The notes beneath the pieces were generated by a model. It saw only the letters and a program-made list of their open reading frames with translations, did no database searches and was not told the DNA's origin. Both the position numbers and the translations under genes were made by a program. Source: Hyphomonas sp. (GTDB lineage Bacteria; Pseudomonadota; Alphaproteobacteria; Caulobacterales; Hyphomonadaceae). From it: a DNA stretch of 64,000 bases. Of the stretch, positions 17,237 to 26,541 are shown piece after piece. Each line of letters starts with the position of its first letter. The first letter of the stretch is position 1. The DNA lies in contig PACZ01000052.1 in the NCBI GenBank assembly GCA_002700305.1, positions 53,028 through 117,027 on the forward strand, in the 5' to 3' direction.

Positions 17237-19338
17237 CCCACCAGACCAGCCCGATCTTCGGCAGGCTCGATTGGAGTGTCACGCCGTATACTGACTTGCT
17301 TGAGAAGGTCACCAGCAGCACCATCGTTGGCGCCGGGGCGGCCACCGTCCTTGTTGTTGGCGCGATCGGCGCGGTTGCACTCCTCACCTGGATGCGCTGG
17401 TGGAAGCCTCTGTTTCAGGACTGGCTGACCTCTGCCGACGCTAAAAAAATCGGTATCATGTATATTGTGCTGGCTCTCGTCATGCTGGCCCGTGGCATTA
17501 TTGAAGGCTTCGTGATGCGTGCCCATCAGGCGACGGCGCTAGGCACACTGGCGGAACCGGAAAGCGGGCTCGTCGCGCCCGATCACTTTGCCCAGCTGTT
17601 CAGCACGCACGGGACAATCATGATCTTTTTCGTCGCGATGCCGCTGCTCATCGGGCTGATCAACTTCGTGCTGCCGCAGCAACTGGGCGCGCGCGATATG
17701 GCATTTCCGGTGCTGAACCAGGTCAGCCTCAGCATGACGGCTGCCGGGGCGGGGCTGATCATGATTTCGTTGCTGATTGGCCAGTTCGGAACGGGAGGCT
17801 GGACAATGTACCCGCCTTATACCGGCATCCAATACAGCCCGGGTGAAGGCGTGGATTACTGGCTCTGGGCCATCATGATCTCAGGTGTAGGCTCCACGCT
17901 GACGGGCATGAATTTCGCGGTCACGATCTTCAAGAAACGGGCGCCGGGTATGCATTTCATGCGCATGCCGCTGTTCTGCTGGACCTCGCTATGCGTGGCA
18001 ATCATGCTGATCTACGCCATGCCAGCGCTGACCGTGTCGAGTTCAATGCTGTTGCTGGACCGTTATGCAGGCTTCCACTTCTTCACGAATGCCGCAGGCG
18101 GCAACATGATGAACTATGCGAACATCTTCTGGATGTTCGGCCATCCGGAGGTCTACATCCTCGTCCTGCCGGCGTTCGGCGTGTTCTCGGAAATATCATC
18201 GACATTCTCAGGCAAGAAGCTCTACGGCTACACCTCGCTGGTCATTGCCAGCATGAGCATCTCGGTTATCAGCTTCACTGTATGGCTGCACCACTTCTTC
18301 ACCATGGGATCCAGCGTTCCTGTCAACATCGCCTTCGGGATCGCGACGATGATCATCGGCATCCCGACCGGCGTGAAGGTTTATGACTGGATGGCGACGA
18401 TGTGGCGGGGCCGGATCAGGGTGACCACGCCGATTGTCTATCTCGTTGGCTTTTTCATGCTGTTCGTCATTGGAGGCCTGTCGGGCATCATCCTTGCCAA
18501 CCCGTCGATTGACTATCAGGTCCACAATTCCACCTTCCTGGTAGCGCACTTTCACAATGTGATTATTCCCGGTGTGCTCTTTGGAATGCTGGCGGGCATT
18601 CATTACTGGTTTCCCAAGGCATTCGGCTTCCGATTGAGCGAGACGTGGGGGCGGCTCACAGCCTATCTTTTCATCGGGGGCTTCCTGTTCACCTTTATGC
18701 CGCTCTATGTTCTGGGTCTGATGGGCATGCCGCGGCGGTCGCCGACCTTCCAGAACCCGGAATTCCTGCCATGGATGTACATTGCGGCGTTCGGTGGAGT
18801 CCTGATGCTGGTTGCGCTGGCCAGCCTGGTCTGGACCTTCTGGACAAGCTGGCGCAATCGCGAGCGGCTGGCCGTGCCCGGCGGTGATCCATGGAATGGG
18901 GCCACACTCGAATGGTCGAGCCCGGCGCCCGTGCCCGAATGGAATTTTCCGCTTATTCCGGTGGTGACCGCGCGTGATGACTGGGGCGCAGCCAAACGCG
19001 CAGGCGATCCGTGGAAAGGGCCGGATGAGTATGTCGATATCGAGATGCCCGCGAACACCTATCTCGGTGTGGTGCTCGCTGGAGCGGCCTTCTTGCTCGG
19101 CTTCGCCATGACCTGGCATATCTGGTGGCTGTCGATCGCAAGCCTGCTCGCTATGGTCGCAACGATTTTCTGGCGCGGCATACAGGTCGTGGAGCCGGTT
19201 ATCGTGCCAGCCGAGGAAGTCGAGCGAGCCGACAAGGCGTTCCGCGAAAGGGTTGCCAATCTCCCCAGCGCGCGCCGCGCCGAGGAGGAGACGGAGCAGA
19301 ACAGAGGTGTTCCAGACATTACGGAGTTTGCGGGATGA
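17233..19338 (+). CDS. cyoB: Cytochrome o ubiquinol oxidase subunit I
   Basis: The catalytic heme-copper subunit, reducing O2 with electrons from ubiquinol and pumping protons. At 701 residues it has the extra N- and C-terminal helices of CyoB beyond the twelve common to all subunits I. Metal ligands are seen in STHGTIMIFF (low-spin heme His), FGHPEVYILVLP (CuB His and cross-linked Tyr), WLHHFFTMG (CuB His pair) and VAHFHNVIIPG (heme ligands). The HPEVY Glu-Tyr set is type A1-like. The genes on both sides overlap by 4 bp, showing strong coupling. Confidence 0.97.
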   Translation: MTHQTSPIFGRLDWSVTPYTDLLEKVTSSTIVGAGAATVLVVGAIGAVALLTWMRWWKPLFQDWLTSADAKKIGIMYIVLALVMLARGIIEGFVMRAHQATALGTLAEPESGLVAPDHFAQLFSTHGTIMIFFVAMPLLIGLINFVLPQQLGARDMAFPVLNQVSLSMTAAGAGLIMISLLIGQFGTGGWTMYPPYTGIQYSPGEGVDYWLWAIMISGVGSTLTGMNFAVTIFKKRAPGMHFMRMPLFCWTSLCVAIMLIYAMPALTVSSSMLLLDRYAGFHFFTNAAGGNMMNYANIFWMFGHPEVYILVLPAFGVFSEISSTFSGKKLYGYTSLVIASMSISVISFTVWLHHFFTMGSSVPVNIAFGIATMIIGIPTGVKVYDWMATMWRGRIRVTTPIVYLVGFFMLFVIGGLSGIILANPSIDYQVHNSTFLVAHFHNVIIPGVLFGMLAGIHYWFPKAFGFRLSETWGRLTAYLFIGGFLFTFMPLYVLGLMGMPRRSPTFQNPEFLPWMYIAAFGGVLMLVALASLVWTFWTSWRNRERLAVPGGDPWNGATLEWSSPAPVPEWNFPLIPVVTARDDWGAAKRAGDPWKGPDEYVDIEMPANTYLGVVLAGAAFLLGFAMTWHIWWLSIASLLAMVATIFWRGIQVVEPVIVPAEEVERADKAFRERVANLPSARRAEEETEQNRGVPDITEFAG

Positions 19339-19967
19339 GCAATGCAGGCAACGGCCTCTATCCCGGCCTGAACCTTCGAAGCAGCGAAAGTGAAGCCGGA
19401 AAGCAGGCGGAGACCAATGTCTTCGGCTTCTGGGTCTTCCTGATGAGCGACCTCATTCTCTTCGGCATTTTGTTTGCCACTTACGCAGCCTATCTGAACC
19501 CCGTAGGGCTTGCCGGTGGACCGGGGCCGCAGGACCTGTTCGATATCAGCAGCGTCGCCATACAGACCGGCCTGCTCCTGCTTGGCGGGGTTGCCTATGG
19601 AGGCGTGTCTCTGGCGCTGAAATACGAAGGTGGCGCCAACAAGGTCATCCTCTGGCTCGTGATCAGCGCGATGCTCGGGACGGGATTCGTTTTTTTCGAG
19701 ATCAGTGACTTCATCGACCAGGCGCATAAAGGCGGCATTCCCCAGGCGAGCGGCTGGCTCAGTTCTTATTGGACGCTGGTGGGTCTCCACGGCCTGCATG
19801 TCAGCATGGGGATCCTCTGGATCGCCGCGATGATTACGCAGATCAAGATCCGGGGCCTGGATGACACTGTGAAGATTCGTCTCTCCATACTGGGGGTCTT
19901 CTGGCATTTCCTCGACCTTATCTGGGTCGGTATCTTCTCCTTCGTCTTTCTGGTGCCGCTCACATGA
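19335..19967 (+). CDS. cyoC: Cytochrome o ubiquinol oxidase subunit III
   Basis: A 210-residue membrane protein with five helices, as expected for CyoC. Typical blocks are ETNVFGFWVFLMSDLILFG near residue 27, the SVAIQTGLLLLGG helix, LVGLHGLHVSMGILW, and FWHFLDLIWVGIFSFVFL at the C-terminus. It supports assembly and stability of the oxidase core. The start ATG (MSNAGNG) overlaps the cyoB stop in an ATGA junction; a longer in-frame opening inside cyoB is not credible. Confidence 0.95.
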   Translation: MSNAGNGLYPGLNLRSSESEAGKQAETNVFGFWVFLMSDLILFGILFATYAAYLNPVGLAGGPGPQDLFDISSVAIQTGLLLLGGVAYGGVSLALKYEGGANKVILWLVISAMLGTGFVFFEISDFIDQAHKGGIPQASGWLSSYWTLVGLHGLHVSMGILWIAAMITQIKIRGLDDTVKIRLSILGVFWHFLDLIWVGIFSFVFLVPLT

Positions 19968-20359
19968 CCGCGCCCAATACAGGAGAGATCAATCCGAAAG
20001 ACAACGCAGCGCATGAGCTGCGCAGCTATGCGACCGGCTTTGTCATCAGCCTGGTCCTGACGGTGGTGGCCTTCGCCGCCGCGCTTTCGGATATGTCCCC
20101 GACGCTGAAGATCGTCATCATCTGTGTGGCGGCGCTGCTTCAGGTGGCCACCCATCTGCGCAATTTCCTGCATCTGAGTTTCTCTGGAAACCAGTCTCGC
20201 GAGGATTTGCTGCTGGTTCTCTTTTCTGCCAGCCTTCTGGCGATCATGGCGGGCGGGACGATATGGATCCTGTCGGATCTGCACGGCCGCATGCACGGCA
20301 GCCTGGCTCCCCATGCTGCAGTTGCAGAACCTTCCCCCGACAGGGCGTCAGACCACTGA
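19964..20359 (+). CDS. cyoD: Cytochrome o ubiquinol oxidase subunit IV
   Basis: A 131-residue protein with three helices (about 25-45, 50-65 and 85-105). It has the CyoD layout: ELRSYATGFVISLVLTVVAF, then QVATHLRNFLHL, in which the His-Leu-Arg-Asn-Phe-Leu-His stretch is typical. It assists CuB binding during assembly. It ends the operon. No cyoE (heme O synthase) follows, so heme O must come from a gene elsewhere, possibly the one that serves CtaA. Confidence 0.93.
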   Translation: MTAPNTGEINPKDNAAHELRSYATGFVISLVLTVVAFAAALSDMSPTLKIVIICVAALLQVATHLRNFLHLSFSGNQSREDLLLVLFSASLLAIMAGGTIWILSDLHGRMHGSLAPHAAVAEPSPDRASDH

Positions 20360-20366
20360 AGATTTC

Positions 20367-20418
20367 ATTCATCGGAAACCATTGCATCGATGGGCTGATG
20401 TCACGGCTTCCGATGAAT
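20367..20418. repeat. 11-bp inverted repeat between convergent cyoD and poxB
   Basis: ATTCATCGGAA at 20367-20377 pairs perfectly with TTCCGATGAAT at 20408-20418 across a 30-base loop that itself contains a short CATCGATG palindrome. It lies just after the cyoD stop and 38 bp before the poxB stop. It lacks a T run, so it is a weak candidate for a bidirectional terminator. Confidence 0.45.
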
Positions 20419-20455
20419 CTGACTGTTCGCGCCAGCCTGCTCCAGAGGGATTTGA

Positions 20456-22171
20456 CTATCGCAGGAAATTGTTCCGCAAAAGGTCCACGACTTCCTTTGT
20501 TCGGCCGTCGAGAACGGCCTTCATCCCAAAGAGAGCGGTTGAGGCGACCTGAGAGACCTCGATCTTTGGCGGCATCACCAGTTCCATCTGGTTGACATGC
20601 ACATCCAATAGAGCTGGTCCTTCGGCCGCCAGCCAGGCATCCATTGCCGTTTCGAGATCGTTGCTGTTTTCAACATGCCAGCCCGCGATTCCGCAGGCTT
20701 CCGCCAGTTTGGAAAAATCTGGATTGGTAAGGCCCGTGAAGTGGTCGACCAGACCCTCGACGCGTTGCTCCATTTCGACGAAACCCAGCGTGTTGTTGTG
20801 AAATACCAAAAGCTTGAGCGGGATCTTCTCCTGCACCAGCGTCAGCAGATCACCCATCAGCATGGTGAGGCCGCCGTCGCCGCACATGGCGATGACCTGG
20901 CGGTCGGGATAGGCCAGCTTGGCACCCATCGCCTGAGGGAACCCGTTCGCCATGGTGCCGTGGAGAAGGCTGTTGAGGAAGCGGCGCTTGCCGGTGGCCT
21001 TGAGGTGACGCAGCATCCAGACCATCGACGTGCCGACATCGGAAACAAAGATCGCATCGTCCGCCGCCTTTTCGTCGAGCATGTTGGCGACGAACTGCGG
21101 ATGGATCAGATTTGGATCGCTTTCCTTGCCTTCATAGAGATAGCCCGCCAGATCCTCGCTCCACTGCTGCTGGTGCTTTTCCAGATGGTCGGTATCTGAC
21201 TTCGCGCCAACCAGCGGGAGAAGCGCGGCGAGCGTGGTCTTTGCATCCCCGACCAGCCCCATATGGATGGCAGACCGCCTGCCGAGGTGCGTGGGATCTA
21301 TATCGATCTGCACGATCTTTTTCGCCTCCGGATAATACTGCGTGTAGGCGAAGTCGCAGCCGATTGAGATCACAAGGTCTGCATTCTCCAGCGCCTCTAC
21401 CCCGGCGCGATTTCCAAGGATGCCATTCACTCCGACATTGTACGGATTGTTTGGCTCGAGGAATTCCTTCGCGCGCGTCGTGTGGACCATCGGCGCCTTG
21501 ACCTTTTCGCAGAAGGCCATGATTTCTTCGCGGGCGTCACGAGCGCCGATACCGGCATAGACCGAGACCTTCCTGGCTTCATCCACCAAAGCGGCCAGGT
21601 CGGCCATTTCCTGGTCGTTTGGCCGGCACACCGGTTGAGGGCGGTAGACCTCCCAGTCCGTCTCGTCGGCATCCTTTTCGGAGAACATGTCGCCGTTCAC
21701 AATGACAACGGCCACGCCCTTCTTGTTGAGGGCAGCCTGTGCCGCCTTCGTCACAATCCGGCGAGCTTGCGAAGGGTGTGAGATGTACTCGCAGAAATGC
21801 GAATGCTGCTCGTATATCTTCTTCTGATCCACTTCCTGCGGAAAATCGAAGCCGCTTTCCGTGCGCGCGACGTCCGATGCGATCAACAGCACGGGCGCTC
21901 CGTTACGGTGGCTTTCGTAGATGCCGTTGACGAAGTGAAGAGAGCCTGGGCCGCAGGTGCCTGCGCATACGGATAATTCGCCTGTCATGTAGGATTCACC
22001 GCCGGCGGCGAAAGCGCCTGCTTCTTCATGGCGGACGCTGATCCAGCGCAGATCGGATTTGGCGATCGCATCTGTGAAGTGATTGATGGTATCTCCGGGT
22101 ATCCCGTAGACGTGCTTGGCACCTGCCTTTTCAAGAGCATCGACGACTATGTGAGCTACAGTTTTTGCCAT
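20456..22171 (-). CDS. poxB: Pyruvate dehydrogenase (quinone) / pyruvate oxidase-type ThDP enzyme
   Basis: A 571-residue thiamin-diphosphate enzyme of the POX/PoxB group. It has the Pyr-domain activating Glu in RHEEAGAFAAGGE, a central FAD-binding-type domain (YAGIGARDA, GNRAGVEALENADLVISIG) and the ThDP signature GDGGLTMLMGDLLTL ending in FHNN. The C-terminus, with a hydrophobic-basic tail (VVDLLRNNFLR), fits a membrane-recruited PoxB that converts pyruvate to acetate and CO2 and reduces quinone. The start MAKTVAHIV at 22171 has the site AAAGGA upstream; the long in-frame opening upstream is Arg-rich and not credible. Electrons to quinone would feed the adjacent cyo oxidase. Confidence 0.88.
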   Translation of the reverse strand: MAKTVAHIVVDALEKAGAKHVYGIPGDTINHFTDAIAKSDLRWISVRHEEAGAFAAGGESYMTGELSVCAGTCGPGSLHFVNGIYESHRNGAPVLLIASDVARTESGFDFPQEVDQKKIYEQHSHFCEYISHPSQARRIVTKAAQAALNKKGVAVVIVNGDMFSEKDADETDWEVYRPQPVCRPNDQEMADLAALVDEARKVSVYAGIGARDAREEIMAFCEKVKAPMVHTTRAKEFLEPNNPYNVGVNGILGNRAGVEALENADLVISIGCDFAYTQYYPEAKKIVQIDIDPTHLGRRSAIHMGLVGDAKTTLAALLPLVGAKSDTDHLEKHQQQWSEDLAGYLYEGKESDPNLIHPQFVANMLDEKAADDAIFVSDVGTSMVWMLRHLKATGKRRFLNSLLHGTMANGFPQAMGAKLAYPDRQVIAMCGDGGLTMLMGDLLTLVQEKIPLKLLVFHNNTLGFVEMEQRVEGLVDHFTGLTNPDFSKLAEACGIAGWHVENSNDLETAMDAWLAAEGPALLDVHVNQMELVMPPKIEVSQVASTALFGMKAVLDGRTKEVVDLLRNNFLR

Positions 22172-22358
22172 ATCTTTTCCTTTCAATACCGCGCTGCCGA
22201 CCAGAGATTTAGAGCGTCGGCGCCGACGGACGGCTCGTATTGGGACGCTGCGGGATGACGCCCTGATGATTGTCCCACCGGTCTCATCGAACTTAACTTG
22301 CTTAGCCTCATAATCGTTCTCCAAAAAATTTGCCGGAGTCTGTCAGGATGAGGAGACA

Positions 22359-23165
22359 CTACACTTCATGGCGGGCGCGGATCGTGCCGTCCCTCAGCAT
22401 CAGACAGGTTCCACGGGGCAGAGGTTCCCAGCCCTCCGGATCGAGTGGAACCGAGGCGAAGAGGTGGAGCGGGCCGGTAATCTCATCGATGCTGACGCCG
22501 GATTTCTCCCATGCCTGGCCGTAATGCTCAGTATCGAAGCTGCGGATGTTGAGGCCGGGTTCGCGAGGTTCGGTCACCCCGGTCTCTGTTTCGAAGCGTC
22601 GGCGATCGGCGTGGACAAAAAGATATTGTCCATCGAAGAACAGGAAGTTTGCGCTTCCCAGTTCGCGCATCTCGGCTGCAAAGCGCACGAAAGTTTCAAA
22701 TCGGGATGCAGGATCATCGTCGCCGGATTTCCGGAGTCGGGAAAGCAGGATCAGAAAGGCCAGTTCGGAATCGGTGTCACCAATGGTTTCACTGACAAGT
22801 TCGCGTGTATCGGCGCGTGCCTCAAGGTCTGACAAGGCACCATTATGGGCAAAGGCGTGCCGCCTTCCATGAAGCACGCGGTCAAAGGGATGCGTATTTG
22901 CCAGTTCGGGCTTGCCTGCTGTCGCCCTGCGAACATGTGCGATCAGCTGTTTACAGGGACGCTCGTTGCGGACCACCATCTTCGTGAGTTCGCTGGAGGC
23001 GGCGGGGGAGGGCTCCCGGAACAAGTACGCGTCGCGATCCTGCGCAAAGAGAATGCCCCAGCCGTCGCGGTTGCGGTGGCGCTCGCCCCCTTCGGCCGCG
23101 AAAAGATCAAGCTCGTAACGGACCCGTTGCGGCTTTGATGCGCTCATCGCGAACAGTTCACACAT
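22359..23165 (-). CDS. Class II glutamine amidotransferase (YafJ-like)
   Basis: A 268-residue Ntn-type glutaminase domain protein. It begins MCELFAM, so removal of Met exposes the nucleophilic Cys. Further motifs are RNRDGWGILFAQD, HVRRATAG (glutamine binding Arg), THPFDR and AHNGALSD with the oxyanion-hole Asn-Gly. No synthase domain is attached, as in YafJ/EgtC-like proteins, whose acceptor substrate is usually unknown. It lies 43 bp upstream, in sequence terms, of the FMN glutamate-synthase-like gene's 3' end and on the same strand, so that gene is transcribed first. A joint amidotransfer role is possible but unproven. Confidence 0.87.
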   Translation of the reverse strand: MCELFAMSASKPQRVRYELDLFAAEGGERHRNRDGWGILFAQDRDAYLFREPSPAASSELTKMVVRNERPCKQLIAHVRRATAGKPELANTHPFDRVLHGRRHAFAHNGALSDLEARADTRELVSETIGDTDSELAFLILLSRLRKSGDDDPASRFETFVRFAAEMRELGSANFLFFDGQYLFVHADRRRFETETGVTEPREPGLNIRSFDTEHYGQAWEKSGVSIDEITGPLHLFASVPLDPEGWEPLPRGTCLMLRDGTIRARHEV

Positions 23166-23208
23166 CGACTCCTCCTGCCAGCAACTGAGAACATGACGCG
23201 GTGCGAGA

Positions 23209-24834
23209 TCATATCATTGGCTTGAATGTGTCGGGATCTGCCATGTGCCAGTATTCAGCGAAGGCCGTGTCGTCCGGCTCGCTCAGAAGCTTGCCCGCTT
23301 CAACCTCCTGAACAATCTGAGACCACGGAATCATTTCCGAATTGTTCTTCCATTGCCGCAAGTGGCGCGGCGTGAAATCGTCCGGCGTTTCGAGGCCACA
23401 GGCGACTACGATGTCGTGGAGGCTATCAAGTGTTTTCGACTGGAAATTGGCCACACGCTGCGCCTTTTCAGGAATGACGAGACCACGCTGGCGTGCGGGT
23501 GAACTCGTTGCCACGCCGGTCGGGCAGTTTCCGGTATGGCATTGTAGCGATTGCACGCAGCCGAGCGAGAACATGAAAGCGCGGGCCGCATTGCACCAGT
23601 TGGCGCCGAGAGCGGCATTCATCGCAATGGAGGATCCGGAAAACACCTTTTCCGAAGCCGCCAACCGAATCTTGTCTTTCAGCCCGGTGCCGATAAGCGC
23701 ATTGTTCGTATAGTAGAGGCCAATGCGCAGCGGCAGGCCCACATGGTCAGACAGTTCCAGCGGCGCCGCGCCGGTGCCTCCGCCGCCACCGTCGATGACG
23801 ATGAAGTCGAGATAGATGCCGCTGTCGAGCATCGCTTTGCAGATTGCGAAGACTTCATGCGGCATGCCCACGCATAGCTTGATGCCGACCGGCTTTCCCC
23901 CGGACAGCTCGCGCATTTTCGCGGCGAATTCCAGCATTTGGCGCGGCGTTGAAAAGGCTGAATGGCCGGGCGGCGACAGGCAGTCCTGATGGGCTGGCAC
24001 CAGGCGTGTCTTTGCGATCTCCTCGGTAACCTTGGCTGCAGGCAGCAACCCGCCATGGCCGGGCTTGGCACCCTGGCTCAGCTTGATTTCGGTCATCCTG
24101 ACCTGATCGTGCTGGGCCTTGTCGCGAAAGCTGTCGGGGTCGAACTTGCCGTCCTTGTCGCGTGCGCCGAAATAACCTGACCCCAGCTCCCACACAATAT
24201 CTCCGCCATGCTTGAGGTGGTAGGGAGACAGGCCACCCTCACCGGTATCGTGATAGAAGTCGCCGATCCTGGCGCCCATATTCAGTGCTTCGATGGCATG
24301 ATTGCCCAGCGCACCAAAACTCATTGCACTGATATTCAGGCGGGCAGCAGCATAGGGCTTGCTGCACTGCTCTGTCCCGACCTTTACCCGTGTTCGCTTT
24401 GGCGCATCTGGATTGGGGTTGATCGAGTGGCAGAGCGCTTCGTACTCTTCTGAATAGACATCGAGTTCGGTGCCAAAGGGGTGCGCGTCCTCTTGCTTTT
24501 TCGCGCGTGCGTAGATCAGGGTCCGCGAGACCCGGTCATAAGGCCGGCCTTCCAAAGGCCCTTCGACAATGTAGCTGCGTAGGAAGGGACGAAGATCCTC
24601 GAACAGCCAACGAAAGCGGGCGGTGAGCGGATAATTGCGTCGCAGTGAATGCCGCGTCTGTATCATGTCCCAGATGGCGATCAAAAGCAGCGGCACAACG
24701 GGGATGAAAGCCCAAAAAAAGCTTTTGGCGACCCAAACCCCGAGAAGGCTGATCAGCAGGACGAGCGCCAGCGGAGCCCAGAATCCGAGATTTCTTTCGA
24801 GGCCTTTGTCGGCAAACAAACTCCGAAACACCAT
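23209..24834 (-). CDS. FMN-binding glutamate synthase family protein
   Basis: A 541-residue protein with two N-terminal membrane helices (about 14-48). A glutamate-synthase FMN/alpha-barrel domain follows, with NISAMSFGALGNHAIEALN, HDTGEGGLSPYH, KLSQGAKPGHGG and PPGHSAF. The C-terminal LGCVQSLQCHTGNCPTGVAT holds the Cys set that binds the 3Fe-4S cluster. It lacks the amidotransferase and GXGXG domains of full GltB. The start MVFRSLFA at 24834 has AAGGA eight bases upstream; MRLMVF at 24843 is an alternative. These membrane-anchored homologues are not proven glutamate synthases. The neighbouring class II amidotransferase could supply ammonia in trans; that is inference. Confidence 0.87.
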   Translation of the reverse strand: MVFRSLFADKGLERNLGFWAPLALVLLISLLGVWVAKSFFWAFIPVVPLLLIAIWDMIQTRHSLRRNYPLTARFRWLFEDLRPFLRSYIVEGPLEGRPYDRVSRTLIYARAKKQEDAHPFGTELDVYSEEYEALCHSINPNPDAPKRTRVKVGTEQCSKPYAAARLNISAMSFGALGNHAIEALNMGARIGDFYHDTGEGGLSPYHLKHGGDIVWELGSGYFGARDKDGKFDPDSFRDKAQHDQVRMTEIKLSQGAKPGHGGLLPAAKVTEEIAKTRLVPAHQDCLSPPGHSAFSTPRQMLEFAAKMRELSGGKPVGIKLCVGMPHEVFAICKAMLDSGIYLDFIVIDGGGGGTGAAPLELSDHVGLPLRIGLYYTNNALIGTGLKDKIRLAASEKVFSGSSIAMNAALGANWCNAARAFMFSLGCVQSLQCHTGNCPTGVATSSPARQRGLVIPEKAQRVANFQSKTLDSLHDIVVACGLETPDDFTPRHLRQWKNNSEMIPWSQIVQEVEAGKLLSEPDDTAFAEYWHMADPDTFKPMI

Positions 24835-25167
24835 TAAGCGCATCCTTTTTGCATAGCGGCTGCGACTTTCAGGGATCGCATCAGCCAAGTCTATACGCCA
24901 CAGTATGCTGTTTGTTCCCTCAAGACCGGCGATATTTCCAGCAGTCAGGAATCCAAAAACGAACGCGAGCCTACGAGCCTGTCTGAATATGGCCGAAAGT
25001 CCGTTTGAAATTCTGATTCGCTCCACGCTTCGGTGGAAGTGATCATTCTGAATGCTGGCCGTTTGATGGTCTGTGGATAATATATTCAGGGAGTGCAGGT
25101 TGTATGTGACATCGGCAGAGCCGATCACTACATTCCAATCGCAGTATGACTTCAAGCGGATGGCGAC
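24835..25167. other. Divergent intergenic region, glutamate-synthase-like gene / pabB
   Basis: About 330 bp with no supported gene. It must hold the promoters of the two divergent units. An AT-rich stretch with GGATAATATATTC near 25075-25087 could be part of a promoter towards pabB, but no -10/-35 pair can be claimed. No RNA structure was recognised. Confidence 0.4.
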
Positions 25168-26541
25168 GTGCTCAGACAGGATATGCCTTGGCAGGAGCCG
25201 GCCGAACTTGCCCGGAAACTTCACCGACAACCGGGATTTGTCTGGCTGGACAGTGCCGACGCCGGACTTCATCAAGGACGGTATTCCTACATCGCTATCA
25301 ATCCTGTTTCGCGGTTCCAATGGGGAGGCCGCGACAGCGTTGCTGAATTCACCGCGGCATTTCGTAACTGGCGAAACCAGTTTCAGACCGACGTGATTTC
25401 CGGTGGTGCGCCATTTCAAGGCGGCGTGATCGGCTATGCCAGTTATGAGGCGGCGGGCATTTGGGTCAGGGATTTTCGCTCCCGCCACGCAAGCAGTTGC
25501 GATGTCTCCCTGGAATTCTCTGCATACGATACAGTTCTGGCGTTTGATCATCAGGCGCAAAGCCTGTCGGTTTATGCCGCTGGGCTGACCGGTCGGGGTT
25601 ACCGGCCCGATCCGCAGCTTGCGAGGCAAAACATCACCCAACTGGTGGCTTCTATTTCAGACAGTGATGGTCCGTATGGGGTGTGTGAGGATGAAGGAAC
25701 TGACTGGTCAATTTTCCCGGAACAGGCTGGCTATACTGAACGCGTTTCCGCAACGCGTGAAGCTATTCTGGACGGCGAAATCTATCAGGCCAATATTGCA
25801 GCCCTCTGGACCCGGCGTTCCCGGTCTGCAGAACATGCTTTCAGAGAATACCTGGACCTGCGGAATAAGACACAGGCAGGTTTTTCCGCGTTTGGCGCAT
25901 TCTCAAACCGCACAATCGCGTGTCTGTCACCGGAACGGCTTGTCACCATGACATCGGATGGAGCCGTTCGGGCAGAGCCGATAAAAGGCACAGCGCGGCG
26001 ATCATCCGACCCGTACCAAGATCAAAAGGCGGCTGAAACGCTTGCCGCATCCGAGAAAGACCGGGCCGAGAATATAATGATTGTCGATCTGCTGCGGAAT
26101 GACCTTTCCAGAGTGTGTCAGCCCGAATCTATCCGCGTCAGCCGCTTATGCAGTGTCGAACCATTGCCCAATCTTTTCCATCTGGTGTCGACGATCGAGG
26201 GAAAGCTCTCGCCGGATAAGGATGCTGTGGACCTGCTAGGCGCAGTCTTTCCCGGCGGCTCAATTACCGGAGCCCCCAAGCTTCGGGCGATGGAAATTAT
26301 CGACCAACTCGAACCGGCAGCACGTGGCGCCTTCTGCGGTTCTTTCGGATATATCAGTCATGATGGCGCCTGTGATTTCAATATCATGATCCGTACGATT
26401 GATCATTTGCCGGAGGAGGACAGGTATTGGTCTGGTGCCGGAATTACCTTGCTTTCTGATGCCGCAGCCGAATGGGACGAAGTCCGGCTGAAGGCTGAGC
26501 GGATCATCGGTGCGGCTCGAACAGCGGCGGATGAAGCATGA
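25168..26541 (+). CDS. pabB: Aminodeoxychorismate synthase component I
   Basis: PabB aminates chorismate to 4-amino-4-deoxychorismate using ammonia from PabA, the first committed step to p-aminobenzoate and folate. The 457-residue chorismate-utilising protein has the PIKGTARR motif at about 271-278, whose Lys marks PabB rather than anthranilate synthase (Ala there). It also has EKDRAENIMIVDLLRNDLSR, VFPGGSITGAPK and the C-terminal GAGITLLSDAAAEWDE. The start is GTG at 25168 or ATG at 25183 (MPWQEP); the two differ by five residues. The stop overlaps pabA by 4 bp. Confidence 0.93.
   Translation: MLRQDMPWQEPAELARKLHRQPGFVWLDSADAGLHQGRYSYIAINPVSRFQWGGRDSVAEFTAAFRNWRNQFQTDVISGGAPFQGGVIGYASYEAAGIWVRDFRSRHASSCDVSLEFSAYDTVLAFDHQAQSLSVYAAGLTGRGYRPDPQLARQNITQLVASISDSDGPYGVCEDEGTDWSIFPEQAGYTERVSATREAILDGEIYQANIAALWTRRSRSAEHAFREYLDLRNKTQAGFSAFGAFSNRTIACLSPERLVTMTSDGAVRAEPIKGTARRSSDPYQDQKAAETLAASEKDRAENIMIVDLLRNDLSRVCQPESIRVSRLCSVEPLPNLFHLVSTIEGKLSPDKDAVDLLGAVFPGGSITGAPKLRAMEIIDQLEPAARGAFCGSFGYISHDGACDFNIMIRTIDHLPEEDRYWSGAGITLLSDAAAEWDEVRLKAERIIGAARTAADEA

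Noticed and set aside
22172..22324. N-terminal extension of the PoxB-type protein
   Set aside because: The extra 51 residues are Arg-rich and unlike ThDP enzymes; the AAAGGA site before MAKTV fixes the start at 22171.
24835..25641. N-terminal extension of the glutamate-synthase-like protein
   Set aside because: The frame stays open for 270 codons upstream but the peptide is not like the family, overlaps pabB, and the good ribosome-binding site precedes the 24834 start.
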